From: Camphora micrantha
Lineage: Eukaryota > Streptophyta > Magnoliopsida > Laurales > Lauraceae
Assembly (NCBI GenBank): GCA_003546025.1
Contig: QPKB01000003.1
Span: 16,647,012-16,711,011 of the forward strand
DNA length: 64,000 nt
Direction of reading: 5' to 3'
Position numbers and translations under genes: made by a program. The notes under the pieces were generated by a model. That model ran no database searches, was not told the origin of the DNA, and saw only the letters and a list, made by a program, of their open reading frames with translations. Below, piece by piece: positions 62,587-64,000 of the stretch; positions within the stretch are counted from its first letter, which is position 1, and each line of letters opens with the position of its first letter.

Positions 62587-62617
<31 letters not shown>

Positions 62618-62980
62618 AGAGCGTTTTGCATTTAATTTTGACCGATTATTGTCAACTTGGACTATTAATTAAGGATTGCAACAACAAACTAATTACCGTA
62701 GCCAACTGGACCCATGACAGGTTGAGATCTATGATATCAAACCCACCCCATGGCAGCCATGGGTTGGGTTTAGTCTGGCACTTGAATTCTTTTATTTTAA
62801 AATATTCTAATAGGAAAATAACTTATATACATTTTAAAATTGTTCTTAAGAGGATTTGAACTCACAACTACTCACTTCTTTGAAAACTCATACTTCATAT
62901 ATTCTTCTATTAATTAATTAATCGATATAATAAGAAATACAAAATTAGTGAATTATTATGTGACACTGTAATGAGTTTTA

Positions 62981-63241
62981 ACTTATCTAATTAACTAAAC
63001 ACCCTAGTTGGCCAAGTGATCATGACCACTCTTCCGAAGTTAGAGGTTCTTAGTATCGACCCATGGTTCCCCCTTCTTCAAGAATTGAAGGTTGGGTCTG
63101 CTAGTGCTATCAACATGGGGCCACAAGGGTGTATACCTAGCGCCTCTCTGGGCTAATAGGGTTTAATCAAGTCCAAAGGGTTGAGAATCCTCCGATGAAG
63201 AAAAAAAGAGAAAAAAAAAAAAAAAACTTATCTAATTAACT
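62981..63241 (+). mobile_element. tRNA-derived SINE with 16-bp target-site duplication
   Basis: ACTTATCTAATTAACT occurs at 62981-62996 and 63226-63241. The 229-bp body starts near CACCCTAGTTGGCCAAGTG (A-box-like), has GAGGTTCTTAGTATCGAC as a decayed B box, and ends in an A-rich tail (AAGAAAAAAAGAG then A16). The 3' end resembles the SINE at 24815-24998. Confidence 0.88.
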
Positions 63242-64000
63242 CAAAACTCTATTATATTGAGAAAGTGTTTTGTACATGTTATTGAAAACATACTTTGAAA
63301 AAGAATTTGCTTTGAGTGTTTAGAATGAATTCCACTTTAAAATGCTTATTATTTCATTAGTGGCACAATTGATTGCATCACCTCTTACAACATCTCTAGT
63401 TATGCTACAGAAAAAAGAAATCTTTTTTTTTTTTTGTTTTTGGAATTTTATGCAAAAAATCATGATTTATGCTGCAAAACTCATGTTAACGGGCACCATT
63501 TGGAAGTACTTTTTGTCATTGTTGTTATTATTCAATCAAACATTATAATATTTGGGTTTGACCATTCTTGGGCCTTGGACGTGGACACAACTTAATTAGA
63601 AGATGGGTCAAAAACTTAAAAACAGGACTTGATCTAATTGGCATAAATTTGAGGGAAAAGCTTTGGCATTGTTTAGACCGACCCATACCCATAGGGGTTG
63701 GGAAAAGAGTCTTAATAGACAGACCTTTTTATGGACCCGAACTATTCAAAGACCACTACTGAAATATATAATTGGTGGTCCATCCAAACAACCCACAACA
63801 CATGTGCCACGTTTAACCATTCATCTTTTCTATGGGTTTGGTGATTTGCAAGTGCACCCAGATTTTTTACCTCAATTTATATTTTCATGGGAAAAAGAGT
63901 AAACATACCAACTTGACCATTTTATTTGACAAGTTCAATCATTTATTAACTGTTTTTTTTTTTTTTTTCTTTCTCTTTCTTTCTGGGTAAGGTACTTATT

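Larger units (their letters stand above)
59707..64000. other. Region downstream of the P450 array
   Basis: No gene recognised to the window end. The segment at 60019-60120 repeats the 3' flank of copy 1 (CAAGGTTCCATTGA, CACCAGTAGGGAT, CCAATCATGTCCAT). It contains AT microsatellites at about 60142-60170 and 62587-62611, a probable non-autonomous element and a SINE. Confidence 0.5.

Overview
The window is nuclear DNA from a flowering plant. Its genes have many short exons and long introns full of repeats, with LTR retrotransposons, tRNA-derived SINEs, MITE-like elements and many CT/GA/AT microsatellites. The CYP71-type P450 genes are plant-specific. The species cannot be fixed from sequence alone. 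I see no bacterial or organellar operon, no CRISPR array and no rRNA gene. No tRNA-like stretch reads as an intact tRNA gene.

Region 1 (about 1-20618, + strand): a phosphoglycerate-mutase-like (histidine phosphatase) gene. I joined six coding exons by splice sites, phase and family motifs. The initiator codon is not visible. Intron 1 (1733-11635) holds a 5.3 kb Ty1/copia element with 231-bp LTRs that differ at two sites, a degenerate MITE cluster, a 272-bp tandem duplication and a palindrome. Intron 4 (14295-19443) holds an antisense, internally deleted Ty3/gypsy-like fragment.

Region 2 (20619-25559): intergenic, with a MITE with 14-bp perfect terminal inverted repeats and a SINE.

Region 3 (25560-37993, + strand): a complete S9-family serine peptidase (acylaminoacyl-peptidase/dipeptidyl-peptidase-like). 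Eighteen exons join in phase to 678 codons plus stop, and the Ser-Asp-His triad is visible. A 60-bp duplication copies the exon 4 splice acceptor in frame.

Region 4 (37994-42480): intergenic, with a small TIR hairpin and a SINE with a perfect 16-bp target-site duplication.

Region 5 (42481-59706, + strand): a tandem array of three CYP71-type P450 genes with the same two-exon structure and related promoters, introns and spacers. Copies 1 and 3 look intact (505 and 501 aa). Copy 2 has an in-frame TGA before the heme-binding loop. It also carries a duplicated 5' end that puts a short ORF, encoding a second membrane anchor, at the ancestral start position. The spacer between copies 2 and 3 has an expanded repeat of about 310 bp.

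Region 6 (59707-64000): intergenic, with a probable non-autonomous element and a SINE with a 16-bp target-site duplication.

The three loci show no functional link to each other. I did not find a wholly new biological system. The points most worth following up are the P450 array (decay, upstream ORF, repeat expansion), the in-frame duplicated splice acceptor, and the young copia insertion inside a housekeeping-type gene.
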